From: Blastomussa wellsi | Taxonomy: Eukaryota; Cnidaria; Anthozoa; Scleractinia; Plerogyridae | Assembly: GCA_947652115.1 (NCBI GenBank) | Contig: OX393568.1 | Span: 7,466,798 to 7,530,797, forward strand | DNA: 64,000 bases | Direction: 5' to 3' | In this document: piece after piece, positions 52,943-63,980 of the stretch | How the letters are laid out: every line of letters begins with the position of its first letter | How positions within the stretch are numbered: position 1 is the first letter of the stretch | Notes under the pieces: generated by a model | What the model was told of the DNA's origin: nothing | The model's database searches: none | The model's input: the letters and a program-made list of their open reading frames with translations, nothing else | Program-made: the position numbers and the translations under genes

Positions 52943-55900
52943 TTAAAGTAAAAAAGTAGCCAGGGGATTTTGTTGTTTGATGTACTTTTCACTTTCCAGT
53001 GTGTTGGTTTTGTTTCAAAGTAGCCCAGGCTCAAACTCGTTGTAGCCGGGGAAATTCCCCAGCCCGTGGCCTGTAGTGACAGCCCTGCAGATGCAGAGCC
53101 GCCTTACCCGGCAAAAGGGTTACCATTATCAAATTTTTGCACTTTGATTTTTTAGCTAGAGAAGATTTAAAATGCTGTTTACTGTTTTCAAATATCTTTA
53201 TTCGTATCTGAGATATTAGGCGACTGATTAGTGGTCATCTACTCAACCCCATTTGATAATTTGATTATATATTAAGTGGAGCTATGTCAATCAATTTGCT
53301 GCAGAAACCATCGAAACTTGCTACGCAAATACAGTCGAATCCCGATAACTCGAACCTTCAGGGGAAATAGGGAAAGGTTCAAGTTATCGGAAGTTCGAGT
53401 TACCGGGAGTTGGAATGGGTCCGAAAATACCATGCCATCATAATGAATGTCACTTTGGTGCCAAACTTTTGTTTGCGCAATCAAAGTTTCTTGTCAGCGA
53501 GGAGTGATTATGTGAGAAACGTGTCGAGCGATTCAGTGCTCAACCCCAAGGAAATAAACTGAGAATGATTGTGAGAATGAGTTTTGGCACCCAAATGATG
53601 TCAGAGGTTGTTGTCACATGGTATTTTGACCGCACGATTCAAATACCATTTTTGAGTACAAAATGCTTGTTAAACCGTTACTTTTAACACCAGACGTCTC
53701 AAACTTTGGAATCGCGTATTTCTGACAAGGTTAATTTTCAACATTGCAATGGCATCAACAGAAACTCGGAAAAAATCCGAGTCCCAGATGGGATTTGAAC
53801 CCACAACCTTCCGTGATCTAGTCAGACACTCTAACTACTGAGCTACTGGAGCCTCTGTTGATGCCATTTCAATGTTGATTTATTTCTTTCATTGCTCTCT
53901 TGGAGGTTGGTTGATCGCATCCTCGATATGCTTTAATGTGACTGCGTGATGCAGTTAAGAGCTATATGGCTATGTGTGCATGCCATCATTTGACTGAGTA
54001 ACCGCGTGATGCAGTTCCAGTCAAGACCCATATTTTACCCTTGCTCACCATAGAGTCTCCAGTAGCTCAGTGGTTAGAGCGTCCGACTAGATCACGGAGG
54101 GTCGTGGGTTCAAATCCCATCTGGGACTCAGATTTTTTCTGAGTTTCTGTTGATGCCATTTCAATGTTGATTTATTTCTTTCATTGCTCTCTTGGAGGAA
54201 GGTAAATTTTAAAACAAAATAAAAAAAAAAACAATTCGCTTCATAGGCACTTTAACAAAAGGAATTTTAAATCTAACCCATTAATTAAAATCAACTTTTT
54301 TATAATTGAACCATCTTACAGAAGAAAGGATTTTAATGCAGTTCACAGATTTGCTAGAGTAGATTCAGATACAGTTCTTCAGTGGAAGTACATGTATGAG
54401 GTGTACAAGGTTAAATTTTCCTTAGCAACTAATTGGTAATTGGAAAACACTCCCCTTATAATAAGTAAGCTTTGCCTCTCCACTGCAACATGGTGTCTAT
54501 CCCAGTACAAGGTTGCCATATAAACCTACATAAGGTAGGGGAGAAAAAATACTGAAAAAATTTTTCCATGGTAAAATCTAGATAGACTTGAAGACTGCTG
54601 ATCCTGATGGCGTCTCAAACCAAATGGAAAAACTGTTTGATGTCAGAAATAATGAGATTTTACGAGTGAGTTAAATGCATAAATAATATACACATGCAAG
54701 TCAGGTATTGAGTTAGTCGCTATTTTTACACATTATGCAGTAAAAAGTTTATATTTCCATGTTATTGAATAAACAATATCAAAAATTTTAAATAAATTGG
54801 AATGCAATCATTATTGATGTTGTCTAGCACCATTTTGTGTGTTCTACTGACACTGTCAAACTCACAAAACTATGAACACCTGAAGTATTTCAAGAACATT
54901 CACTGTAGTACTGGCAAACGAAAAAAATTCTGGAGTATTCTAACCTCGAATATGTCATTGTGATGTCATAGAATCCTAGAGTATTCAAGGTGTATGCAAT
55001 ACATGAAGTACAACTGGAGTTTTCAAGAGTATTCGATTTGAATACCTGGAGTATTCTCAGTATTCAAAGTTGAATATGTGATGCCCACCTGGAGTGTTTA
55101 ATTTGAATATGGGAAAACAGGCCAGATTCTAATAGGATATCCCTGGTGTATTTTAAATCAGGTGTCCTATAGCTAGAATGCGTCAGGTTATTCCAGTATG
55201 CGAGGCTTGCACCGACTTGTATTCGACTCTTGTGAATTCTGGCCCAAATATTTAGCTTTTCATGCAGTGATTGATCGTATTGTGACCAATCACAATAACA
55301 ATAAAGTTCAGGACACATGCATGAGCAAACCACAATCTAATTATTGTTACTGTTTTCGGTTTAGTTTTCTCACACCTGAGTGTAACACAATAACAGTCCA
55401 TAAATATTTCTGGTGTTCACTGTCTTCTGTATTTCATAGTAACAAAGCACTACTGGTGTATTATTAGCTTATTCTACTGCACCCTTTAGGTTACAAGTAC
55501 ATGTATAATTATATGCAGGTAATGCAAGTTGCAAGACTTTGTAGCTGCTTTCCCAGTGCATATAATATATTTAATTTTATTATAAAACATTTTTACAATT
55601 TAATTTAAAATGGTTAGTAATCTTACCTCAGTATTTATTTTTCTTGACTGCAGATCTCTGCGAAAACAGGAGTTGGAGTTGAAAACATCCTAAAAATTAT
55701 TATTGAGCAACTACCCTGGTAAGCATAAAAATGTGAAAAGAACAGGAAACATTTAGTCTGTAAATTTATTCCAGGAGAGTTATGTTAGCTCAAAATGCAT
55801 GAGTGTTTCCACACCTCAAAATAATACTTTTTCCAATGTTTTAACTGCGTCGTGTGGTTCATTTATCTTTAAGTCTATAGGACCAATGTGTGAGATTGTG

Positions 55901-58900
55901 TGACTCAATACAAACATATATACCATATGCAGAGAAAAAGATAAGAAATTGATGTCAGTTTTAGAGTTTCTGTCTGCTTATTAATTCCTCATAACATTGT
56001 TAAAGTAGCCGTATGTAATCCATGTGAGCAGAGCAGGCAAGAATGTTTGCAGTAATAATAATAAAAAAATAGTATTAATAAAAATAAGTATAATTACTCT
56101 AAAACATTTTAATTTTAGTCCAAGGGGTGACTCTCTGGCACCATTAACAGCCCTGCTATTTGACTCGTGGTATGATCACTTTAGAGGAGTGATCTGTCTT
56201 GTCGCTATTTTGGATGGATCACTGAAAAAAGGTAAAGCTGCAGGTGTGACTGTTTACATACATGTACATGTATCTGTTGCAGGTAATATTTCATTTCAGT
56301 TAATTTTATTTTTAATTAGGCTAATTTTTTTAAATAGGAAATTTAATTTTTAAACTACTGGTAGGTTATATTTTATTTTTATCTATTATAAAGTCATCCA
56401 TCCCTCCCCTGCTACCTCTCATCTCTCTCCCCCCTACTCAACTCTCCTCCCCCCCCCCCAACCTACATGATCTCTTTACTCCCCAGCATCTTTATTATAT
56501 ATATTTTTTTATCCACTTTGCCATACAGGAAATTCTGACAGATCACTCATTTTTTATGCTTTGGTACTAAGACACTGAGCCCAGGACCCCATACAAAAGC
56601 AGTCACATTATTTTTATTTCTCTAACTTTCTTTAACAGGGGATGAAATCATGTCTTCTTACACTCAGCAGAAGTATGAAGTGTTGGATGTTGGAATTATG
56701 CACCCAGGGGAAGTCTCAACTGGTGCACTGTAGGTTCCAACTTTAACTTTAACTTTATTGAATTCCATAGCATGAAGCTACTAGGGGTATTTCTTCTCCC
56801 CCTCAATGGGATGCTAGTCCATCGCAAGGTTACCCCCAGCATTAAATACGCCGGTACCCATTTATACACCTGGATGGAGAGAGACACTGAGAGAGTAAAG
56901 TGTCTTGCCCAAGAACACAACACAATGTCCCAGACCAGGGCTCGAACTGCATTTCAACTGCATTGCTCTATTATTTGCAGAGATATTCTTAATTTTGTAT
57001 TTGTATTGTTTTGTAACCACTATTTAATTTGTACAATACGAAAACGTGAATATGTCTGGAAGGAAAGAAGATATTGACACTCTTCCTCATTTTGAAAGGA
57101 CTTTCAAATGAGCTTAAAATACGTTATTTTTACTGGATAAAAGGGAATGTTAAAGAACCCACACGCTTTTCGTAAAGACTAGGGAGCAAGGTTCCCAGTG
57201 TTGTGGTCTGACCTCTTTTCACGGGTTGGTGCTTAACATAGGAATAGCTTCACTGCACCTTTCCCCCTTGGACGGACTTGTTCAAGTAAAAATTGAATAT
57301 GAGTATGGGTATAATTGTAAGAACAGAAATTACAAGCCCATCTATCAGACCTGTAATTAAGTATTGTTTCTTGTCATCAGATTTGCTGGTCAAGTTGGTT
57401 TTGTAGTCTGTGGAATAAGAAACAGTAAAGATGCTCAGATTGGTGATACATTCTTCCATCCCGATGCACCTGTGGAACCTCTGAAAGGATTCAAACCGAT
57501 GAGGTCCATGGTAAGTTCAATATTGACTACCGTGAGTAAGCGGGATGCTTCCAAGAGGTTGATGCAGGAACGGTGCCGATAAGCTCGTAAAACACATTGC
57601 CTTCCTCTTGACATGTAACCGAAACATTTTGTGACCCTGATGAATATTTCCACCAGCCAGTGAACTTACATTCGACATAGCAATCGAAATAGAAAAGAAA
57701 ACTATTGACGATCGTGTGTTCGCCACTACAATTCCTGTAATCAATTAAGTCTTAGAGTACCTTTCTTTAAAAATATCCAAGATTGTATTCTTAAATCCGA
57801 AAACGGATTTTGCGTTTCTTTATTAAACAGGTTAATCTGAGATCACTCGTATCGTGGTGCATCAAAGGAACCGAAGATTCCTTGCCCAGAGTGGATTATT
57901 CAGCTCCTTTGATGCACCATGTTCTGAGTGATTTTGGATTAATCTGTTTAATAGAGAAACGCAAAGTCCGTTTTCGGATTTAAGAATCCAATCTTTGATT
58001 TTTTAAAGAAACGCACCCTTAGCTGCTGTCTTTCAGCTGTTCAGATTAGCGATCATAGAGCACAACAGAGTAAAAGGTAGATAAGGTAAAGTCTGCAGTC
58101 AGGCCTAGTGGCCCATCAGGCCAGAGCTTATGCCGGTTTCTGTAGCATGAAGTAACAGAGAGTATTTCTACTCCCCCCTGGATGGGATGCTAGTCCATCG
58201 CAGGGTTACCCCCCAGCAGTAAATTTGTTGGTACCCATTTATACACCTGGGTGAAGAGAGGCACTGTGAGAGTAAAGTGTCTTGCCCAAGAACACAGCGC
58301 AGTGCCCCGGATAGAGGCTTGAACCCAGACCGTCCGATCCGGAGTCCAGCACACTAACCAGTAGGCCACTGCACCTCCCACTCAACAACAACAGAGTAAA
58401 ACAATTGCAAAAAAAAATTCCTAGAGGAGAATAGAAATACTCCTAGTCATGTCATGCTGAGGAAACTGAGAATTTACCTTTGGGGCCACTTGACCAAAAG
58501 TGTCTGCGGTTTTCGAGTTGCATTGTAGAGGTTTGTGTGGAAGAAAATGTTTGACCTTTCAATATAAATGGATAAAGCAATGACCGTTATAATGAGTGAA
58601 GTTAATATATTACTAATGGCACCTAATTTCGTTCAAATGAAATCTTGTTCTGTTTCTAACTGCAGGTGTTTGCTGGTGTGTACCCTGTCGATCAATCAGA
58701 GAATCTCTACTTAAGATCTGCCATTGAAAAGCTCACGCTGAATGATGCCAGTGTTTCTGTTAACCCTGATCGCTGGTATGAAAGCTAGCTTTCTCTTAAC
58801 CTCAATTCACTTAAAACTTACCCTTAAACGGGGGAGGTTATTGGGGCATCTGCTAAGAATGTTGCAAATTCCTCGCCCTACCTTCCCAAATTCTCAGTCG

Positions 58901-61900
58901 CCCTTTGAGGATCACGGAAAATTCCACTACAGTCCATTTTTGATGTTGTTTCGCCATGACCTTTCTTTGACAACCCCTTCTCCATGTTGCTCGGGTGCCA
59001 TGCAAGATGGCAGAAGACCATGGCAGGATACAAAGAAGTTCAATTTTCCAGCTTACCCTTTTAGCAAGCTGTAGCCAGGATGTACTAGCCCAGAGATCAT
59101 TTCCACTAGCCCGAATAAATTCTCCGAAGTGTGGTGAATTATTTAATTAATTGACTTGGCATTTTTTTTAAATTACAATTAAGATCTTACATTACAATTA
59201 AGCCCATAGTGAAATAATGAGGTGATCACATCAGTGGTGTGAGATGTGTTTATTTCTGTGTTTTGAAGCCTTGCTCTGGGCCCAGGATGGCGGATTGGCT
59301 TCCTAGGCTTACTGCATATGGATGTCTTCAAACAAAGACTTGAACAGGTACTCAGTTAGCGTAGAACATACAAGAGTTTCTTAAGACATATTCCCAAATC
59401 ATTTTAAGGGAACTCTTCCGAAAATACAGCCTAGGGTTTTGTAGTGTTAGGCTAAAAGCCAACCAGAGGTCGTTGGCTACATAATGCCCTGAATTAATTA
59501 CTGTACAAACACTTGTACTCTACTTTGAAACGTCGATTTTCATTTTCTGTCTTTCAGGAATATGGTGCATCTATCATTATCACTTCTCCAAATGTTCCTT
59601 ACAAAGGTAGTTCTATTTGTTTAATGTTTATACACTACAGGACTCCTGATAGGGTCCAGAAAAAACGGGAAATTATGGTGCCTTTTTTGTGGCAAATTAT
59701 TGTCCCCGCGTGACATTGTATGGCTCTTGTAGACTTCCCATGGTGTCTCCTTACACCTTCCTGTTTTGTATATTTAGAACTCCGCCATCCAGACTGAAAA
59801 ACATTTCATTAATAAGACTCAAAGTTATAATTACATAACGGTGAGGGAAGTGGTGGAGGATTCCAAAATGTTCTTGAAATAGCAGCCACTCTTGAATAGG
59901 TATTTTCAGGATTCCACTGATTCCTGTTGTGCATATGTGTTTATCATTCTTAGCCGGCTGGGCCTGTGTGCGAGGAACAAGTGTTTCTGGGGACACATGA
60001 GTTAATTGGCTAGAATCTTACAAAGGGAGTCTAACCTCATCAGCTGTTTTAAAAGGAAGACCTTACTTAACGTTGACCGGAACCAGATTACACACATACT
60101 TCTTTTTACATGAAGGTCATGCTACACTTCCTTTTATTTCAAAAAAACAATAAAAGAAAGCAAATATGTTATTTCAAACATTAGGAATCGAACCCGGGAA
60201 AGTTCGACTCAGGATACACTCACTTACCACTATACCAACTGGACGCCAGCTGCCAGAAACACAAATTTTTCCAATATTTATACTGCAAGTAAAATTGTAT
60301 ATACCGGTACTACATTACTGCCCAAACCACAGCGCGATTAGCTAACCGCAAGAAAACGGGAGTGGAACTAACCGGTAAGGGGAAACTGGGATGGAACTAA
60401 CCCCAAGCAAGCTGGGTTGGAACTAACTACGTATAAATTATCATGAAATGTCTAATCCGGCCCCGGTCCTTGTTATGTACATGTATGGTCTTCCATTTTA
60501 AAATCCCTTTGTCGTGAGATAGTTTAAAACAGTTGATGTGATTGGACTCCCTTTGTTACATTCTAGCCAATCAAACCGTGTGTCCCTTGAGTCACTTGTT
60601 CCTAGTGCACAGGTTCAGCCAGCTAAGAGGGACAAGCTGGGGACGAGAATCGTATGTTTATTTGTTTAGTTGCCTTTCTTACAATACCAGTTTTGTTATA
60701 CAGCAATTTTAAAGAAGGAAGAGATCGAAGTAGAAGTTCTGAATCCTTTAGAGGTAGGTTGCTAACTCAGTCCTGGGAAACAAGTAATTTCTTTCGTTAA
60801 CTTGTTTTTACTAAAATACAAAATGGAAGAGCTAAAGAGCTATCCGATAAAACAAGTGAAGAGAACCAGCAAACTTCGAGAAATTCGCCGTTCGCAGACA
60901 AAATGTTGGCGAGTACAAAGCGGCTACATTATCTTATTAACCAAACTTGATCGGTTTGCACCGGAGAATCTAATTATCGGTCGTGAGTACAAACTTCACT
61001 GTGTTGGGTTTGTACTCATGACCTCATTAAAGATTCTCCCACACAAACAGACTAAGCTCGGTTATAAGTGAGAACTAATTGTAAAATATACAGGCGTGCG
61101 AGGTACAGGGCACCCACAGGCTGTATTGGTTTCCCTGGGTATGATTTTGTGTATAGTGGCCGTGGGACCCCGATTTTTCAAAGCTACCAATAACACGATC
61201 CAAAGGTTGTCTCACTCTGTCCAACACTGCAACGTTATCACCGATTTCTCGAACCAATTTTTGTTTCCCTTCCCACACATCACCGAGAAGAGAGCTGAAA
61301 ATACAACGCGCAGCGGAGTATTTTTTGACGAACTTCGAGTATTTGATATATCTTCTCAATCGAAACTAAAACTACAGAGATAATGAAGAAATAGTAAAGG
61401 TAACGTCTGCATACGAGGCAAGCGGCCCATCAGGGCGGAGCTTATTCCGGTTTCCTTAATTAGCATGAAGCGACAGAGGGTATTTCTACTCCCCCCCTGG
61501 ATGGGATGCTAGTCCATCGCATGGTTACCCCAGCAGAAATTCGCCGGCACCCATCAAAGCTATTTAAGATATCCCAGGGTTAGTACGAAATTTGAATTCA
61601 TATGAAAGCTTAAAAAGCTAATCTAGTTTTATTCTTTTTGCCAACAAATTGATGATTGGATGCTCTGAAAAGAATAGAGAAAATTATTGGAGAAATTATT
61701 TTGAGCAAAAGAAAGATAAACCCGGTTTTAAATTTAACCCTGGGTTACCGCTAATCGGCCTTCGAAGAACTGGCCCCTGGGTGAAGAAAGACACTGAGAG
61801 AGTAATGTGTCTTGTCTAAGAACACAACGCAGTGCCCCGGCAGGACCGTCCGATCCGGAATCCAGCGCACTAACCATTATGACACCACGCCTCCCACTCG

Positions 61901-63412
61901 TAAAAGTCTATGCTAATTAACAACTAGACAACGAGCCCGAGTTTTCTATGAGCGTTTATTTATTTTCGTTTATTCGTACATTTCGCCTTGCATCAAAAAC
62001 TCAAGAAGCTGTTTTGTGAATCTGCGCGCGGAAGGAAATTTAGTGTTGAACAATAAAGACAATGGAGTGTTTATGTCTCGGAACTATCGGTCTGATAGTT
62101 GCCCCTTGGTCTTAAACTAGCATATTAAACTAGCATATTTGCCCTCGAAGCTTCGCTTCTCGGGCAAATATTTGTTTTCCGCGGGGCAACTATCAGCCGA
62201 AAGTTGCTCGACAGAAACACTCTATTGTTTAAATAGTCAACGACGCGCAGTTCATAGAAAACGAGGGCGAGTATTCTAATTGTTTTAGTAGAAATTCTAT
62301 AAAGGATTGCCTTCCAAAAGCTACCATTTTATGTATTTTAAAGCGAAAAATGAAGAAAAATCTTGCCTTCAAAGAGCAACGCGCGCGCCATCGTTTTCTA
62401 TCGGCGAATAGAAAACAGTCGGAGAACCAATCAGATTCAAGGATTTCCAATAGAGCACAGCTGAGTTTCTAATAATTAAGATTAGATTACCAAACCAAGT
62501 TCGTGGTTTTGTTTTCTTTTGTTTTAACTTGATAGATTATTAATGCATTTGAGGACGCTTGTCTGCGTTTCAAGGAGTAACAGTTGATTGTGTAGTTTCA
62601 TCATCCAGCCCAGGGAGAGTAGCCCTGAACAGGACTGTGGTCCGGCGCTAGTAATGACTGACATTTGGACGACCTGAGCGGAAGCTATCATCAGGTTTTC
62701 CAAACGTCCGTCATTACTATCGACTCGGCCACAGTCCTTTTCTGGGCTTTGTGGCTTACGGCAGCTGCTTACGACAGAGTTTTATTTTTAGCTTCCAGAT
62801 TCCTCTCAGGTCCAGATGTTCATGGAGCCGTATGTCCTGGGCACGATCGTGTTTCCCGAGCAGTGCATGGGTAAAATGTTAACACTTTGCGAGGTTGGTA
62901 TTGTCAAAGCTTCGCTATAAATTGACAGGCGTGTTTATATTGACAAGGAAAGTTGGAAGCCCCACGTCCACCTTACCCCTATAGAATTCCACTGCTACTT
63001 AAATGAAAGTGTAAAGAGAGGGGCAGAGACGGTGCATAAACGCTGCATTGGGGACGTTTCTTGTCTTCCTAGGTACACTAACAATGGCATGTTCTTCTGT
63101 GTCAAGAGTATAGCTCTAAACGCATGCTTACTAGGTTATATTATTGTGGCCTCGGGCCGGAAGATTTTGCTTCGCTGTTTCTGCCATAAAACTACACAAG
63201 AAATGCTTCTGTCTAGAGTTCTTCCAGTAACATAACAGCAAATGTCTCACGGTTCGTCTTATTTCATTTTCCCATCAGAGCAGGCGCGGTGAACAGCAAG
63301 AGGTATTGTACCTCGACGAATCACGTGTCATGCTAAAGTACTTGTTACCGCTGAACGAAGTTATCGTGGATTTCTACGACGAGCTCAAAACCCAATCGTC
63401 TGGCTATGCAAG
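44623..63412 (+). CDS. GUF1: GUF1, mitochondrial EF4/LepA translation GTPase (3' end outside window)
   Basis: GUF1 is the mitochondrial LepA/EF4 factor that acts on stalled mitoribosomes. Seventeen in-frame exons: 44623-44837, 44962-45028, 46364-46475, 48741-48889, 52338-52418, 52550-52627, 54582-54665, 55654-55718, 56119-56231, 56639-56729, 57381-57510, 58666-58775, 59269-59347, 59558-59606, 60704-60753, 62792-62893, 63279-63412. They give 569 residues; human GUF1 has about 669, so roughly 100 C-terminal residues are missing. Residues 1-90 are basic and poor in acidic residues, as in a mitochondrial presequence. GTPase motifs: G1 AHIDHGKST (114-122), G2 region RERGIT, G3 DTPGHVD, G4 NKID, G5 SAKTG. 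LepA features follow: [30 protein letters not shown] and [19 protein letters not shown]. The start is the first ATG after an in-frame TGA at 44599. Exons 1-2 are the least certain. Confidence 0.95.
45736..45905. mobile_element. MITE with CAGGGCTGTCACT ends, copy 1 (170 bp)
   Basis: The left CAGGGCTGTCACT mirrors AGTGACAGCCCTG at the right. The interior (GATTTTGTTGTTTGGGC, AGTAGCCGGGGCTCAAA) is shared with 52912-53087. It lies in the GUF1 intron 45029-46363; the rest of that intron shows nothing else. Confidence 0.85.
46490..47915. mobile_element. TTAA-flanked TIR element, 1.4 kb
   Basis: The ends are TTAA-AGTGCCTATAACC at 46490 and GGTTATAGGCACT-TTAA at 47915. The TTAA target site is typical of the piggyBac and Kolobok superfamilies. 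No transposase frame is seen inside. A 70-bp perfect foldback (GTAGTCTCCTTTGCAGCCGT and its complement) sits at 47217-47286. The element begins 14 bp after the GUF1 exon ending at 46475. Confidence 0.85.
48204..48310. repeat. Dispersed repeat, inverted relative to 17851-17985
   Basis: The complement reads GTTGCCGCTCACAGGGTTGT, then CATGGTTACTGTTCGCGCTT, ending GGTGATGAGTTTAAC. It lies in the GUF1 intron 46476-48740. Confidence 0.6.
49757..50890. repeat. 214-bp tandem repeat array, about 5.3 copies
   Basis: The tag GGCACAATTGGATGATTCAA recurs at 49786, 50000, 50213, 50427, 50641 and 50855, a spacing of 213-214 bp. Units are over 90 percent alike by eye. Each contains the palindrome-rich segment GGCATGCCGGCGAGC. 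The array lies entirely inside the TIR element, left of the BEN frame. Short open frames of 60-90 codons seen across it are by-products of the repeat. Confidence 0.95.
51266..51898 (-). CDS. BEN-domain protein within the TIR element
   Basis: An open frame of 210 codons lies inside the TA-flanked element. Residues 131-200 resemble a BEN domain: [19 protein letters not shown], then [20 protein letters not shown], then [12 protein letters not shown], a conserved Trp ([13 protein letters not shown]) and a basic end (RRKKR). BEN domains bind DNA or mediate chromatin contacts. Upstream, residues about 28-100 hold roughly three degenerate copies of a 25-residue unit containing NQHR, visible in the DNA at about 51620-51800 as a 75-bp period. 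The start at 51898 is the first ATG; a spliced upstream exon is possible. The frame is intact despite an otherwise repeat-like setting. Confidence 0.7.
   Translation of the reverse strand: MNMKRRSSIDFLFLFSFSNVRSRFEHSVSRDNSGGDSQDRALKDNSNATGGTSTGPDYVSGDQLRGINQHRVLGDISNIVGTNYVNVDHLGSSNQHRETNLSREQSFGEEGGQFMGEALVIKRASCSVGNFAAKFLTVVFKSDELVNRNCTGTRGKIALDPGKMALIKKYVFKLYPCAPTQEESTWRKCVVAIDEFLRRKKRDGVRERQD
52912..53087. mobile_element. MITE with CAGGGCTGTCACT ends, copy 2 (176 bp)
   Basis: Same ends and interior as 45736-45905. CAGAT occurs directly outside both ends and may be a 5-bp target duplication. It lies in GUF1 intron 52628-54581. Confidence 0.85.
53331..53410. repeat. Foldback repeat (TTCGAGTTATCG type)
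   Basis: CGATAACTCGAACCTTC is mirrored by GAAAGGTTCAAGTTATCGG and is followed by a third copy GAAGTTCGAGTTACCGGGA. This looks like one end of a larger decayed element. Confidence 0.6.
53735..54205. mobile_element. Inverted pair of tRNA-derived SINE units
   Basis: A minus-oriented unit (53778-53853) and a plus-oriented unit (54053-54129) share GTAGCTCAGTGGTTAGAGCG-type A boxes, the ACTAGATCACGG core and GGTTCAAATCCC B boxes. The tail TCTGTTGATGCCATTTCAAT onward occurs in plus orientation at 53854-53906 and 54145-54198, and inverted at 53740-53777. Acceptor-stem pairing is incomplete, so these are not functional tRNAs. Confidence 0.75.
54878..55115. repeat. Degenerate array of CTGGAGTATTC units
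   Basis: Six variants of CTGGAGTATTC start at about 54880, 54930, 54975, 55013, 55047 and 55089, most followed by a GAATAT word. Spacing is 33-50 bp. It lies in GUF1 intron 54666-55653. Confidence 0.65.
56740..56960 (-). mobile_element. SINE copy, partial
   Basis: TGGGATGCTAGTCCATCGCA, CGGTACCCATTTATACACCT and AGAGTAAAGTGTCTTGCCCA match the SINE at 58085-58385. The copy ends within the tRNA-like head. It starts 10 bp after the GUF1 donor at 56730. Confidence 0.85.
57761..58011. mobile_element. Hairpin MITE, 251 bp
   Basis: TTTCTTTAAAAATATCCAAG at the left mirrors the right end. The inner arms CTTAAATCCGAAAACGGATT and GTGGTGCATCAAAGGA pair with their complements around a loop near 57880. Confidence 0.88.
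58085..58385 (-). mobile_element. Full-length tRNA-derived SINE
   Basis: Read on the minus strand it starts with GGGAGGTGCAGTGGCCTACT and GGTTAGTGTGCTGGACTC (A box), then GGTCTGGGTTCAAGCC (B box), then a body of about 220 bp ending with TGGCCTGATGGGCCACTAGG. Other copies in this window are at 3426, 18666, 56740 and 61395. Confidence 0.88.
59945..60650. mobile_element. Hairpin MITE copy split by a nested insertion
   Basis: The outer segments 59945-60054 and 60496-60650 match the hairpin MITE family (TTAGCCGGCTGG, GGGAGTC, GTGATTGGACTCCCTTTG, AGCTAAGAGGGACAAGC). A 441-bp insertion separates them at the hairpin centre. It lies in the GUF1 intron 59607-60703. Confidence 0.85.
60055..60495. mobile_element. 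Nested element with 8-bp target duplication and a tRNA-like core
   Basis: TTTTAAAA is present on both sides (60047-60054 and 60496-60503) and only once in the intact host family at 38503. The insert begins GGAAGACC and ends GGTCTTCCA. On the minus strand about 60180-60250 reads as a tRNA-like unit with an A box (TGGTATAGTGGTAAG) and a B box (GGGTTCGATTCC). At 60355-60430 there are three degenerate units of about 30 bp containing TGGAACTAAC. Confidence 0.75.
60964..61042. repeat. Short foldback repeat
   Basis: GAGAATCTAAT and GGTCGTGAGTACAAAC pair with GTTTGTACTCATGACC and ATTAAAGATTCTC across a short loop. It lies in the GUF1 intron 60754-62791. Confidence 0.75.
61395..61905 (-). mobile_element. 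SINE copy split by an insertion of about 220 bp
   Basis: The body at 61395-61560 (GGCGGAGCTTATTCCGG, GATGGGATGCTAGTCCATCG) and the head at 61780-61905 (CCGATCCGGAATCCAGCGCA) belong to the family at 58085. The sequence between them is foreign to that family. Confidence 0.8.
62055..62228. mobile_element. Hairpin MITE
   Basis: CAATGGAGTGTTTATGTC and CTGATAGTTGCCCC at the left mirror GGGGCAACTATCAG and ACAGAAACACTCTATTG at the right. Confidence 0.8.
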
Positions 63413-63508
63413 GTTTGTCTTAGACTGCGAGCCATATAAAACCTGGTTAGATCAGTTGGTAGAGCGGCGGACTGCTGTGCGGATCGAAGGTCTCGGGTTC
63501 TAGCCTCA

Positions 63509-63549
<41 letters not shown>

Positions 63550-63630
63550 CGTGCTGCCTTTGCAGTGACATCTGCAAATGGTTACATGTTCTAGTCTTCT
63601 ATTATAAGAACAATATACCGTAGGTCCCAG

Positions 63631-63980
63631 TTGTTTACCATTTACACGGGGAAACCGGTTGGTCGACGGTTTGTGCAAATGGTAAACAAAAGTCCCCAAT
63701 GGAAATTTCCGTTTGGAATGGCGTGTTCGATTTGCAAAACAGACCCAACTTACCGAGTAAGCCAAGGGCGAGTTTGACATATTGGCGTAGGGCCTGGAAC
63801 TTGTGACGAATGGCAAATGGTAAGCACATTTTCCGTTCGGAAATTCCGTTTGGGAATTTTGGACTACCTTTCAAGAAATCCCGTTTTCCCGAGGAAAATT
63901 CCGTCAGGGGAGACAAAATTAGTCTTTCCATTTTCATTCCATCCGGAATTTCCGGATTTTTTTGGTAAATGGTAAACAAC
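63631..63980. mobile_element. MITE with GTTGTTTACCATTTAC ends
   Basis: GTTGTTTACCATTTAC at the left is mirrored by GTAAATGGTAAACAAC at the right. Inside, TTCCGTTYGGRAAT and AAATGGTAAAC words recur. It lies in the GUF1 intron that runs off the window; no further GUF1 exon is seen in 63413-64000. Confidence 0.85.

Noticed and set aside
53778..54129. Two tRNA genes in opposite orientations
   Set aside because: A and B boxes are present, but the acceptor stem and the top of the anticodon stem do not pair fully. The units carry shared non-tRNA tails, which fits SINEs.
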